64,000 nucleotides of DNA from Petrocella sp024636985 (GTDB taxonomy: Bacteria; Bacillota; Clostridia; Lachnospirales; Vallitaleaceae): NCBI GenBank assembly GCA_024636985.1, contig JAGXFY010000029.1, positions 1 to 64,000 of the forward strand. Direction: 5' to 3'. A program made the translations under genes and the position numbers. The notes under the pieces are model-generated. The model was not told the origin of the DNA, searched no databases, and saw nothing but the letters and a program-made list of their open reading frames with translations. Below are positions 15,357-23,864 of the stretch, one piece after another (the stretch's first letter is position 1; each line of letters starts with the position of its first letter).

Positions 15357-16424
15357 TTATATGGCTGCTACGTCCACTTCACGCCAACTGACCACTTGGT
15401 TCTTACCTTGTTCTTTTGCAATCTTTGTCGCCTTTTCAGCATAATAAATAATTTGCTCCACATCACGTCCATCTATAGGGAAACTGGCTACACCAATAGA
15501 TACTGTAGTTTCAAAAAGGAAATCCTCTTGATGACTTTCAATTCTAGCACGTATACGTTCTGCAAGCGTCTCGCCAACAATATGATCTGTGTTCTCTAGA
15601 ATCACTATAAACTCATCACCACTTAACCATCTGAAAACCTTGTCCTCATCTCTTATGGCTTCATTAATAATCGTTCCTAGCTTTCTAATCATCTGATTAC
15701 CGGCTTGATAGCTTACATCATTATAGTATCTAAGGTCATCCCCATCTATAAACAAGACACAATACTGATCCGTCTTTCTTCCTGTTCGCGTAACCCTATT
15801 GGCCAAGTATTGATTCGCCGCTTTTGCATTGGGCAGACCTGATATTTCATCAATCAAAGCATAATTATAGACTTCTTCATAATAATCTAACGATTGTCTG
15901 AACCTATTGATTACACCGCCAAGGATGTTTCTAACCATACCTTCACCGGAGTACTTAAGGCTACTATCTACTTTTTTATCTTCCTTAACCACAAACATAT
16001 AATAATCCTCTAAGGAAGTGATTGGTTCCTCATATGCATATAAAATTGAATGCAGATTGATATTATTATAGCCATTTTCTCGCATTTCTTGGCGATAATA
16101 ATTCTTTGCCTCATCCAACACATCTTCAATGAACGCCTCGTTACTGTCTTTAATTATGATTGTGAAAGCATCACCTTCTGTCCGATAAACAATTTCCCTT
16201 GGGAAAAACTGACACAAAACTCGAGCAGCTGTTCTTATAATCAGATCGCCGGTTTCTCTACCTAAATCACGATTAAGTTCACTTAAATTTGTGATATCAA
16301 AAATACAGATAATACCACTGGTCCCAAAAAGGGTGGTATAATCTTCTTCAATGAATTGAATGAAATTTTTTAGTCGTGTTAAGGGGTCTACATGTAGATC
16401 CCTATGCAGAACAAATTCATTCAT
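15357..16424 (-). CDS. Tandem double GGDEF protein (one degenerate)
   Basis: 355 residues, no membrane segment. The first GGDEF-like domain (about 12-150, DPLTRLKNF ... YRTEGDAFTII) has lost the signature (EGDAF). The second (about 190-350, DEISGLPNAKAANQYL ... RWLSGDEFIVIL) keeps SGDEF and SIGVASFPIDG, so only it is likely to make cyclic di-GMP from GTP. No N-terminal sensor is seen, so the degenerate copy may be the regulatory part. GGGAGAT precedes the start. It lies 30 nt upstream of the DsrE-like gene on the same strand. Confidence 0.85.
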   Translation of the reverse strand: MNEFVLHRDLHVDPLTRLKNFIQFIEEDYTTLFGTSGIICIFDITNLSELNRDLGRETGDLIIRTAARVLCQFFPREIVYRTEGDAFTIIIKDSNEAFIEDVLDEAKNYYRQEMRENGYNNINLHSILYAYEEPITSLEDYYMFVVKEDKKVDSSLKYSGEGMVRNILGGVINRFRQSLDYYEEVYNYALIDEISGLPNAKAANQYLANRVTRTGRKTDQYCVLFIDGDDLRYYNDVSYQAGNQMIRKLGTIINEAIRDEDKVFRWLSGDEFIVILENTDHIVGETLAERIRARIESHQEDFLFETTVSIGVASFPIDGRDVEQIIYYAEKATKIAKEQGKNQVVSWREVDVAAI

Positions 16425-16571
16425 ATTTATCTCCCATCATACAAAAGCCTTTAGATTCTATATCTGTAAACCTATGATCTATTCAGCTTATTGATTCCAT
16501 GTAACATTCTACGCTTTATTTCAATTCCTGACAAGTCCCAAGTTGTAAAATTCTACAATCTATTTTATTAT

Positions 16572-18224
16572 TTAGTCTTCTTTATGTTTTTTTATGTTTT
16601 TTTCCGCAGTTTTATGACCTCCAGAAATATTATATACTTCCTTAAAGCCATGATTCATTAATATATTTTGCACCGCATTTCCCGTGGTTCCCTTATTGCA
16701 ATATGTAATGATGATGATTTCTTTATCCAGGTCCTTTAAATGCAATCTAAAGTTTTCGTGAGGTATATTAATAGCACCTGATACATGTTTCTTTTCAAAT
16801 TGTTTGGGTACTCTTGCATCAATGATCTTATAGGGTTTTCCGGATGCTTTAAGCTTCTCAAGTTCATCTATTGTCATAAGCCGACGTTCCTTGTGAATAG
16901 CGTTATCCAGTATCATACCTGTGTACATAACCGGATCTTTAGTAATTGAAAATGGTGGTGCATAACCTAAGTCGAGATGAAAAAGATCTTCTGCTTTTGC
17001 CCCGTAAGTAATGGCCGTAACAAAAACATCCAGCCGCTTATCCACACCATCTTCGCCTATGATTTGGACACCTAACAGCTTTCCAGTAATTTTATCTGCA
17101 ACCGCTTTAATAACCAATTCTTTGCCACCCATATAGAATGGTTTGCTGGGTTTTATATTATGGCTAACCACGACCGAATATCCAAGCTCCTTTGCTTCTT
17201 TTTCAGACAATCCGGTCTGAGCTACAGCCAAATCAAAAACCTTAAAAATACCGGTTCCAAGTATACCTCTAAACAATAAATGCCCACCGGATATATTTTC
17301 GCCTGCAATTCTACCTGTCTTGTTAGCTGTTGATCCAAGAGGTCTGAATACCGGCTTACCTGTAACCACATGGTATTGTTCTATACAATCGCCACAAGCG
17401 TAAACATCTATAACATTGGTTTCCATTCTCTGATCTACGATTATAGCACCTGATTCTCCTGTAGCTATACCCCCGGATTTTGCTAAAGTCACTTCCGGCT
17501 TCACGCCTGTCGCCACAATAATCATGTCGCCATGAACCATTTGTCCATTTTGCAGCTTGACACCATCTTCTAGGATGGTTTCAACTCTGGCGCTTAGCAT
17601 TACTTTTACATCTTTTTCTATTAGATGTTCCTCAACATAGGTTGCCATATCTGCATCTAGGCCCGGTGTCACTTGATCTAGCATTTCTATTAATGTAATG
17701 TCTATGCCAATGTTTTTCAAGTTCTCACAAAGCTCCAATCCAATGAAACCACTTCCAATAATAATCGCTGACTTTGGCTTATTGCTATCAATAAATCCTG
17801 TGATTTTAAGCATATCTTGGATATTTCTTAGTGCGAAGACATGCTTCTGATGAATCCCCTCAATGGGTGGCATAACAGATACCGCACCTGTTGCTAGTAC
17901 CAAGCGGTCATAATGATCCTCAAAAATCTCATTATTGCTTAAGTTTTTAACCCTTATTGTCTTTGTGCTTGTATCCAGCTCTAAGACCTCATGAGATATA
18001 TGTATATCTATGTTATATTTCTTTTTGAAAAATTCAGGATCTCTTGGTGTAAGTTCTTCTTTATCTTCTACTTCGCCACCAATATAATAAGGCATGCCAC
18101 AACCTGAGTAGGATATATCCTGATCCTTTTCGTAGATGACAATCTCAGACTCCTCATCATTTCTTCTAGCCTTTGCTGCTGCTGATGTACCCGCTGCTAC
18201 TGCACCAATAACTATAATTCTCAT
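16572..18224 (-). CDS. CoA-disulfide reductase-type flavoprotein with C-terminal rhodanese
   Basis: 550 residues from ATG 18224 (AAAGGATGG upstream). FAD-binding IVIGAVAAGTSAAAKARR at the start; the single redox Cys in SYSGCGMPYYIGG near 43, as in CoA-disulfide reductases; NAD-binding IIIGSGFIGLELCENL near 160; FAD motif VYACGDC near 275; dimerisation domain; then a rhodanese domain from about 455 with active Cys in ITYCNKGTTGNA. Such CoADR-rhodanese fusions reduce CoA disulfides, persulfides or polysulfides with NAD(P)H. Downstream of ArsR / permease / thioredoxin-like genes, so a sulfur or thiol role in metal stress is plausible. Confidence 0.9.
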   Translation of the reverse strand: MRIIVIGAVAAGTSAAAKARRNDEESEIVIYEKDQDISYSGCGMPYYIGGEVEDKEELTPRDPEFFKKKYNIDIHISHEVLELDTSTKTIRVKNLSNNEIFEDHYDRLVLATGAVSVMPPIEGIHQKHVFALRNIQDMLKITGFIDSNKPKSAIIIGSGFIGLELCENLKNIGIDITLIEMLDQVTPGLDADMATYVEEHLIEKDVKVMLSARVETILEDGVKLQNGQMVHGDMIIVATGVKPEVTLAKSGGIATGESGAIIVDQRMETNVIDVYACGDCIEQYHVVTGKPVFRPLGSTANKTGRIAGENISGGHLLFRGILGTGIFKVFDLAVAQTGLSEKEAKELGYSVVVSHNIKPSKPFYMGGKELVIKAVADKITGKLLGVQIIGEDGVDKRLDVFVTAITYGAKAEDLFHLDLGYAPPFSITKDPVMYTGMILDNAIHKERRLMTIDELEKLKASGKPYKIIDARVPKQFEKKHVSGAINIPHENFRLHLKDLDKEIIIITYCNKGTTGNAVQNILMNHGFKEVYNISGGHKTAEKNIKKHKED

Positions 18225-18268
18225 ATGACACCATCCTTTCAAAGCAAAACATGATTGTGTATAAAGTT

Positions 18269-18299
18269 ATGAAGCACCTTCTTATGGAAAGTGCTTCAT
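18269..18299 (-). terminator. Hairpin between the decayed ArsR gene and the CoADR gene
   Basis: ATGAAGCAC / GTGCTTCAT, a perfect 9-bp inverted repeat with a 13-nt loop that can pair further (CTTTCC / GGAAG type). No real T-run follows on the minus strand (AACTTTATAC), so it may be a weak terminator or mRNA-stabilising hairpin. Confidence 0.5.
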
Positions 18300-18333
18300 T
18301 TACTTTGTCTCTATTATATAACAGTTTTCTACT

Positions 18334-18592
18334 TTATGCCTTAGTTATATCATTATATTGCTCAAGTAATGCCATATCTTTTTCATATGTCCTGCTTATT
18401 TTACTTTCTTCAACTAACAATTCATAAAGTTTCGGGTAAGGCTCTATGAACTTTTTATTAATCTCATAGTAAACCCATTGCGCTTGTTTATTATAACTTA
18501 TGATACCGGCGTTGTTAAGTTTTGCTAGATGTCTTGATACATTAGATTGTGTCATGTTTAAATCATTTCAACTTCATCAGCATTAATATGCT
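18334..18592 (-). pseudogene. Decayed ArsR-family regulator
   Basis: The open part is 73 residues (18334-18555) beginning inside the recognition helix (MTQSNVSRHLAKLNNAGIIS), so the N-terminal half of the winged helix is missing. Reading further upstream, codons for N-D-L-N join in frame, then a TGA follows; in a neighbouring frame ILMLMK, typical of the ArsR helix 2, is still recognisable at about 18570-18590. This fits an ArsR gene with a ~15-codon internal deletion and frameshift. It lies between the thioredoxin-like gene and the CoADR gene and was probably the original regulator of the latter. Confidence 0.75.
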
Positions 18593-18608
18593 ATAAAAAC
18601 CATTTGCC

Positions 18609-18645
18609 AAAAAAAAGGATTATCAACCTGAAAGTCAATAATCCC
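18609..18645 (-). terminator. Intrinsic terminator after the thioredoxin-like gene
   Basis: Minus strand GGATTATTGAC-TTTCAG-GTTGATAATCC (11 bp with two wobbles) followed by TTTTTTTT. It ends the ArsR-permease-thioredoxin operon just 9 nt after its last stop codon. Confidence 0.9.
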
Positions 18646-18653
18646 TTTTGATT

Positions 18654-18884
18654 CTATACCAAATATTCTTTTATTTCCGATGGCTTTGGCACTCTGCCCA
18701 TTACTTTTAGCGTTCCATCTACAACAAGTGCCGGTGTACTCATAACGCCATATCCTATAATTTCTTTCATATCTGTCACTTTTTCCACTGTCGCCTCAAT
18801 ATTTAATTCTGCAAGTGCTTTTTTAGTGTTTGCTTCTAGATTTGTACAATTTTTACAACCTGGTCCTAATACTTTGATTTCCAT
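18654..18884 (-). CDS. Small thioredoxin-like protein (redox-active disulfide protein 2 type)
   Basis: 76 residues, glutaredoxin/thioredoxin fold: KVLGPGCKNCTNLEANTKKA with the CxxC pair at residues 10 and 13, the cis-proline region VMSTPALVVDG near 48, and KVMGRVPKPSEIKEYL at the end. This TM0996/MTH895-type family is typically encoded beside COG0701 permeases. It lies 15 nt after the permease gene. It likely passes electrons or binds metal for the resistance system. Confidence 0.9.
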   Translation of the reverse strand: MEIKVLGPGCKNCTNLEANTKKALAELNIEATVEKVTDMKEIIGYGVMSTPALVVDGTLKVMGRVPKPSEIKEYLV

Positions 18885-18899
18885 AATAGCCTCCTAATT

Positions 18900-19907
18900 C
18901 TAATGCAGTAAAAAGTTAAATAAGTAACCTACTAATATTATACCAAAACTTGTTATTGCAACAAATATTGCAAGTAATTTAGGTTTAATCACTTTTCTAA
19001 GTAAGATCATAGCCGGTAAGGATAGGGCCGCTACAGCCATCATAAAGGATAAAGCAGTACCCATGCCCATACCTTTTGATATCAATGCTTCTGCTATAGG
19101 AATCGTACCTATGACGTCTGCATAAAGTGGTATACCAACAGCCACACCTACTAAAACAGCAAAGGGATTATCCGGTCCGGCGTATTTGGTCAGAATATCT
19201 GCAGGTGCCCAACCATGTATCGCTGCACCAAGTCCGATACCAATTAACAAATAAATCCACACATGCTTAACAATCTTTATTACTTCTTCTATCGAAAAAC
19301 TAATACGTTCTTTTTTTGTGAGTGTTTTTATTTCTACATCGCCCATGGACATCTCATACACATAACCCTCAACTTCACTTTCTAGGTTGAACTTCCCTAT
19401 GACAATACCTCCAATAATACCAATAATGACGCCCATTGCTATGTACAGCGCTGCTACTTTCCAACCAAATGCTGCCAACAGTACAATAATAGCGCCTTGA
19501 TTAATCAGTGGAGATGTAATTAAGAATGAAAAAGTCACGCCGAGTGGTATGCCACTCTCAACAAATCCAATGAAGATTGGAACCGATGAACAAGAACAAA
19601 AAGGCGTTACAGTTCCAAGCAGTGACGCCATGATGTTTCCTTTTATACCACTAAAATTCTCAAGAATTTTCTTAGTTCGCTCAGGTGGAAAATAACTTCT
19701 TATATATGAGATTAAGAAAATCATAATACTTAGAAGTATCAGAATCTTAATGACATCATAGATGAAAAAATGCACTGAAGAACCTAAGTTGGTATCCATA
19801 GATAACTTAAACACATTTTCCACTAAAGCCGCTACCAAGTCATATAACCACTCGAATTTTAGAATACTGGTAAAAACACTCCATACCCCATTTAAAAAAT
19901 CTAACAT
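18900..19907 (-). CDS. COG0701/ArsP-type permease
   Basis: 335 residues with about eight to ten membrane helices. The family signature TPFCSCSSVPIFIGFVESG is near residue 95, with a Cys pair in the membrane; SFLITSPLINQGAIIVLLAA follows and a second repeat holds GIPLYADVIGTIPIAEALI near 250. This is the DUF318/ArsP family, some members of which export organoarsenicals. The preceding ArsR gene and the following thioredoxin-like gene form a common resistance operon. Metal or substrate is not determined. Confidence 0.9.
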   Translation of the reverse strand: MLDFLNGVWSVFTSILKFEWLYDLVAALVENVFKLSMDTNLGSSVHFFIYDVIKILILLSIMIFLISYIRSYFPPERTKKILENFSGIKGNIMASLLGTVTPFCSCSSVPIFIGFVESGIPLGVTFSFLITSPLINQGAIIVLLAAFGWKVAALYIAMGVIIGIIGGIVIGKFNLESEVEGYVYEMSMGDVEIKTLTKKERISFSIEEVIKIVKHVWIYLLIGIGLGAAIHGWAPADILTKYAGPDNPFAVLVGVAVGIPLYADVIGTIPIAEALISKGMGMGTALSFMMAVAALSLPAMILLRKVIKPKLLAIFVAITSFGIILVGYLFNFLLH

Positions 19908-20028
19908 ATTATAGCCTCTTTCTAAATTATACTTCCACTTGTTTACTCAGCTTTTTCACATATAAGATTTCCAAGAAATACATACACTTGCTTCAACGTC
20001 TTAGTTATCTATATGTTCAATTAAGTTG

Positions 20029-20376
20029 TTACGCCTCAAATGCTTTTACCTGAATATAGTCTTCTACATGCTCTAACCTATGCATGTCTTTCTTATATGT
20101 AGCATCATTCTCCAAGTGAAGAATGATATCTTTGAGCAGGGAGATTAACAATTTATTGGAGTCATCAATATTATAATACATCATTTGCTCCAGTCTTTTA
20201 GATTGAACAAAATTCAAATCTCTTAGTTTACCCAGATGCTTTGAGATCTTAGGTTGTGTTTCCTCTAGTACGGCTTGAATTTGACATACACACAAACTTT
20301 TATTATAGAGTAATATCATGATTCTTAAACGTGTTTCATCCGATAATACCTTAAAAACATCCATAACTTCTGTCAC
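20029..20376 (-). CDS. ArsR/SmtB-family metal-responsive repressor
   Basis: 115 residues from a GTG start with GGAGGTG 5 nt upstream; an internal ATG four codons on is an alternative. DVFKVLSDETRLRIMILLYN, then SLCVCQIQAVLEE, where CVC in helix 3 is the classic ArsR arsenite/antimonite (or Cd/Pb) site, and QPKISKHLGKLRDLNFV as recognition helix. The strong promoter-operator immediately upstream indicates autorepression of the permease/thioredoxin operon. Confidence 0.92.
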   Translation of the reverse strand: MTEVMDVFKVLSDETRLRIMILLYNKSLCVCQIQAVLEETQPKISKHLGKLRDLNFVQSKRLEQMMYYNIDDSNKLLISLLKDIILHLENDATYKKDMHRLEHVEDYIQVKAFEA

Positions 20377-20394
20377 ACAAACACCTCCAAACTC

Positions 20395-20456
20395 AGAATA
20401 CGTACATTCCCATATGGGTATATACGTATTCTACTATGTTTTTTTCCATATGTCAA
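20395..20456 (-). promoter_or_regulatory. Promoter and palindromic operator of the arsR operon
   Basis: Minus strand TTGACA (20456-20451), 17 nt, TAGAAT (20433-20428). A perfect 10-bp inverted repeat AGAATACGTA (20395-20404) / TACGTATTCT (20423-20432) overlaps the -10, and its centre holds a second palindrome CCCATATGGG (20409-20418). A repressor bound here would block RNA polymerase directly. Confidence 0.88.
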
Positions 20457-20578
20457 TGAATATATTGACAATTCTTACTTCATGCAATAACCTTAATACC
20501 ATATAGGTAAGAAAAGTCCTTAACACATCAGCTTAACAAATGAGCTTTCTTATAAACGATAAATGCTATGGAGGTAAT

Positions 20579-21853
20579 ATGATTAAGGATAATCAAGACT
20601 CAATCACACAAGAACCTTTAGATGAACAAAATAACATAGATGAACTCAATAAAACCCCATACCCGGAACATTGGATACGTAAGACCGTTTTGTTTTTACT
20701 AAGTCAAAGCTTTTCTTTATTCGGTTCTGCTTTGGTTCAATTTGCTATTATATGGCATATTACCTTAACAACACAATCCGGTGTTATGATGACCATCTCC
20801 ACTGTATTTGCCTTTCTTCCTCAACTCGTTATCTCTCTTTTTGCCGGGGTGTGGGCCGATCGATACAACCGTAAAACACTTATGATCCTCTCGGATTTTC
20901 TTATTGCAAGTGCAACATTGGTTCTAGCTATCATGTTTTATATGGGGTACGGCAGCTTATGGGCGCTTTTTATTGTTTCCGGTATACGCTCTTTGGGGGC
21001 AGGTATTCAAACACCTGCTGTTAATGCTTTTTTACCACAGATTGTCCCTAAGGCTAAACTGATGAAAGTCAATGGTATCAACAATAGCATAGGCTCTATG
21101 ATTTTACTGGTCGCACCTATTATCAGTGGTGTCTTACTGACCTCTTCCACACTGGAAGTTACTTTTTTTATTGATGTTATAACGGCGATGTTTGCTATCC
21201 TGATTTTGTTTTTCTTAAAAGTGCCACCCCATGAAAAAGCCCTCTCGATTCAACAAGAGGGTTATTTCGATGATCTAAAAGCCGGTCTGCTTTACGTACG
21301 TGATAACCGGTTCATAAAAAATATGTTGATTTTTTATGCTGTCTTTTTCTTTTTGTTGGTTCCTGTTGCATTTCTAACACCGCTAATGGTGGCACGTTCT
21401 TTTGGTGATGATGTTTGGCGTCTTACGGCTAATGAAGTTGTTTTTTTCCTAGGTTCTATTTTGGGTGGTATCTTGATTTCCATATGGAAAGGCCTAGAAA
21501 ACCATATCCATACCATCGCTATATCTTGTAGCTTATTGGGTGTTTTTACCCTTGGTCTCGGGCTCTCCAAATACTTTTCTATCTACCTATTTTTCATGTT
21601 TCTAAGTGGACTTATCGTACCATTTTTTGTTGCTGCTATCACCACACTGCTTCAAGAAAGAATCGATAACAATATGCAAGGAAGAATCTTCGGTTTGACT
21701 CAGATCGTAATGGCAGGTGTCATGCCCCTAGGTATGGTCATCGTAGGTCCAATTGCTGACCTTGTGGCAATCGAAATTCTTTTTGTTATCACCGGTTTTC
21801 TAATGGCACTCCTTGGTATAAAAGTATATTTCAACAAAAGTTCTCAAGCGTAA
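20579..21853 (+). CDS. MFS efflux transporter (macrolide/enterobactin exporter type)
   Basis: 424 residues from the ATG at 20579, which has GGAGG 6 nt upstream. Twelve hydrophobic helices; the cytoplasmic N-terminus is acidic and Asn-rich; loop 2-3 motif VWADRYNRKTLMILSD and SGIRSLGAGIQTPAVNAFLP are typical of the MFS_3 group (MefA-like). These export drugs or siderophores by proton antiport; the substrate here is unknown. It starts divergently from the arsR operon with a ~120-nt gap, but its own regulation is not visible. Confidence 0.88.
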   Translation: MIKDNQDSITQEPLDEQNNIDELNKTPYPEHWIRKTVLFLLSQSFSLFGSALVQFAIIWHITLTTQSGVMMTISTVFAFLPQLVISLFAGVWADRYNRKTLMILSDFLIASATLVLAIMFYMGYGSLWALFIVSGIRSLGAGIQTPAVNAFLPQIVPKAKLMKVNGINNSIGSMILLVAPIISGVLLTSSTLEVTFFIDVITAMFAILILFFLKVPPHEKALSIQQEGYFDDLKAGLLYVRDNRFIKNMLIFYAVFFFLLVPVAFLTPLMVARSFGDDVWRLTANEVVFFLGSILGGILISIWKGLENHIHTIAISCSLLGVFTLGLGLSKYFSIYLFFMFLSGLIVPFFVAAITTLLQERIDNNMQGRIFGLTQIVMAGVMPLGMVIVGPIADLVAIEILFVITGFLMALLGIKVYFNKSSQA

Positions 21854-21956
21854 TGTGATAATACTTAATTGAGCCATTATACAGACTTTGTCTTAAACTA
21901 TGTTCCTGTTATAATTAATTTGATCTAAAACTATATTTCTTGGAAGGAGTTTTATA

Positions 21957-22958
21957 ATGAATGACAATAAATTTAAAGCAATGTTAGTGTCCGTGATTAA
22001 CGAAAAAGAATTTCAAAGGGATATTATAACGAGACAAGTCCAAGATCTTCCACAAGGAGATATACTAATAAATGTAAAGTATTCTTCACTAAACTATAAA
22101 GACGCTCTTTCAGCTACAGGAAATAAAGGCGTAACTAGAAGTTATCCCCATACTCCTGGAATTGATGCTGCTGGTGTAGTAGTAGAAAGTAACAATGATG
22201 CTTTAAAAGTTGGTGATAAAGTTATTGTAACAGGATATGATTTAGGGATGAATACGTCCGGAGGTTATGGAGAGTATATTAGAGTTCCTGCTGAATGGGT
22301 TGTTAAACTTCCCGAAAATCTTTCTCTTAGAGAGAGCATGATATTTGGTACAGCTGGATTTACTGCTGCTCTATCCGTTTATAAATTAGTAAACTCAGAT
22401 GTTAAACCTAAAGGTGGAGATATCTTAGTAACAGGTGCAACAGGCGGAGTAGGTAGCATAGCTATCTCAATCTTAAATAGAATTGGCTATAATGTCATCG
22501 CTGCTACAGGAAAAACTGATGAAAAAGAAATGCTATTTGGGCTTGGCGCAAAAGAGATCGTTGATAGAAAAGAGATAGATGACAAATCTGAAAGAGCTAT
22601 TTCAAAAGGTCGATGGGCCGGTGTAATAGATACAGTAGGTGGAAATATATTAGCTACAGCCATTAAATCAACTAATTATGGGGGTAGTGTAACATGCTGT
22701 GGAAATGTCGCATCTCATGAATTCTCAACGTCAGTCTATCCATTTATTTTGCGTGGAGTAACATTGTTTGGAATTGATTCTGTTCAATGTCCTATGGATA
22801 TTAGACTAAAAATCTGGAATGCTTTAGCCTCAGATTGGAAGCCTAATAATTTAAATGATAATGTAGATGAAGTGTCTTTAGAAGGATTAAGTACAAAAAT
22901 AGATATGATATTAGCAGGTAAGCACAAAGGTAGAACTATAGTTAATCTTGAATTATAA
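21957..22958 (+). CDS. YhdH/YhfP (AcuI)-type NADPH oxidoreductase
   Basis: 333 residues, zinc-independent medium-chain dehydrogenase. N-terminal GroES-like part with VKYSSLNYKDALSATGNKGV and YPHTPGIDAAGVV; coenzyme motif VTGATGGVGSIAISILNRIG near 161; IDTVGGN later. This pattern belongs to the YhdH/YhfP quinone oxidoreductases, some of which reduce acryloyl-CoA (AcuI). GGAAGGAG precedes the ATG. Codon use is more AT-rich than in its left neighbour. Single gene. Confidence 0.9.
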   Translation: MNDNKFKAMLVSVINEKEFQRDIITRQVQDLPQGDILINVKYSSLNYKDALSATGNKGVTRSYPHTPGIDAAGVVVESNNDALKVGDKVIVTGYDLGMNTSGGYGEYIRVPAEWVVKLPENLSLRESMIFGTAGFTAALSVYKLVNSDVKPKGGDILVTGATGGVGSIAISILNRIGYNVIAATGKTDEKEMLFGLGAKEIVDRKEIDDKSERAISKGRWAGVIDTVGGNILATAIKSTNYGGSVTCCGNVASHEFSTSVYPFILRGVTLFGIDSVQCPMDIRLKIWNALASDWKPNNLNDNVDEVSLEGLSTKIDMILAGKHKGRTIVNLEL

Positions 22959-23039
22959 CTAAGCGTAAACTCTACAGCACAGAGTACCACTAAAGAACCT
23001 GTTCCCGCTTCCTTTTAAGAGATAATCACTTTTAATTAC

Positions 23040-23480
23040 TTAACTTACCTTTCTGACTATATCTTTATATAGATAGTCACTGTAGTTTATTACTATTAAA
23101 TTTAACCATGGTACAACAGCAAATAGTACTGCAAATAATATAAATACAGGATTCATAGTTATTATTAATACTATTGCAAATATAGTTGCCAAAGCTATAG
23201 AAAAATATATAGCTTTTAAAGCAAAGGGTTTTTTAATAATCTCTCCAACCATATAAACCCCATCTGCCTCTTCTTTTATTATTCCTCTAAACTTATACAT
23301 AGCACTACCTTTAGCTCTACTACTAAGTTCAAAACTGCCATCAGGATATACCTCTCCACTTATTTGTCTAGAATAGGTCACTGCTAATCTTGTCTTTCTT
23401 TTTATATCCCTGCAATTTTCTATGCAATCTTCTTTAGTCTTATATTTTGTTTTAATCTTTATATTTTCTCGTTTTGTCAA
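23040..23480 (-). CDS. Hypothetical protein with two C-terminal membrane helices
   Basis: 146 residues from a TTG start with AGAGGA about 10 nt upstream. A basic N-terminus with Cys-rich helix (YKTKEDCIENCRDIKRKTR), a beta-rich soluble part (SGEVYPDGSFELSSRAKGSA), then two membrane helices (about 88-107 and 109-127) joined by a very short turn and a basic tail. No family is recognised. Convergent with the AcuI-type gene; 80 nt separate them. Confidence 0.6.
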   Translation of the reverse strand: MTKRENIKIKTKYKTKEDCIENCRDIKRKTRLAVTYSRQISGEVYPDGSFELSSRAKGSAMYKFRGIIKEEADGVYMVGEIIKKPFALKAIYFSIALATIFAIVLIITMNPVFILFAVLFAVVPWLNLIVINYSDYLYKDIVRKVS

Positions 23481-23644
23481 TATATTTTATCCTCTCATAT
23501 CATCTAAGTGTTATAATTTTAGAAGTCTTTTATTTCAAAGATAAACTCCAGATATACATATATAAGTAATGGTATATTTCACCACATATAATCCTAATAT
23601 ATTCAGCCTGAGAATACCAGCACAATAAAGGTCAATAGTTATTT

Positions 23645-23767
23645 GAAATAAAAAGGACCATAAGCAAAACAGTCTTCATAACTGTTGCCTTGGTCCATAG
23701 AGGTCATCTGTATATCCTAATATGATGTTTCCAATTGATGATACTCCCCCATTCCAATTAGCTCTTA
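23645..23767 (-). ncRNA. Predicted small RNA, copy 1
   Basis: A complete transcription unit of about 120 nt: promoter at 23774-23802, predicted start near 23767. A first hairpin is formed by GAGTATCATC (23746-23737) with GATGACCTC (23708-23700), with a small inner ATAT-TAGG-ATAT, and a terminator hairpin GGACCA...TGGTCC (23696-23655) ends in TTTTTATTTC. No ribosome site or open frame is seen inside. A second near-identical copy at 32608-32730 conserves promoter, both stems and terminator. It matches no RNA family I know. Confidence 0.75.
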
Positions 23768-23773
23768 ACAGTA

Positions 23774-23802
23774 ATTATAGCTTTCTTTGTTGCGATTGCC
23801 AA
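23774..23802 (-). promoter_or_regulatory. Sigma-A promoter of sRNA copy 1
   Basis: TTGGCA (23802-23797), exactly 17 nt, TATAAT (23779-23774) on the minus strand, about 62 nt after the argS stop codon and pointing away from argS. Confidence 0.82.
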
Positions 23803-23864
23803 TACCGTTTAGCTTTCTTTTATAGGATATGTTTAGAATGGTAAACAGTCCTACAAATCAAAAT

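Noticed and set aside
23645..23767. The small RNA as 6S RNA, tmRNA or a riboswitch of argS
   Set aside because: It has no long end-to-end closing stem (6S), no tRNA-like or tag part (tmRNA), and lies downstream of argS with its own promoter, so it does not control argS as a leader. The T-box at 25556-25810 already does that.
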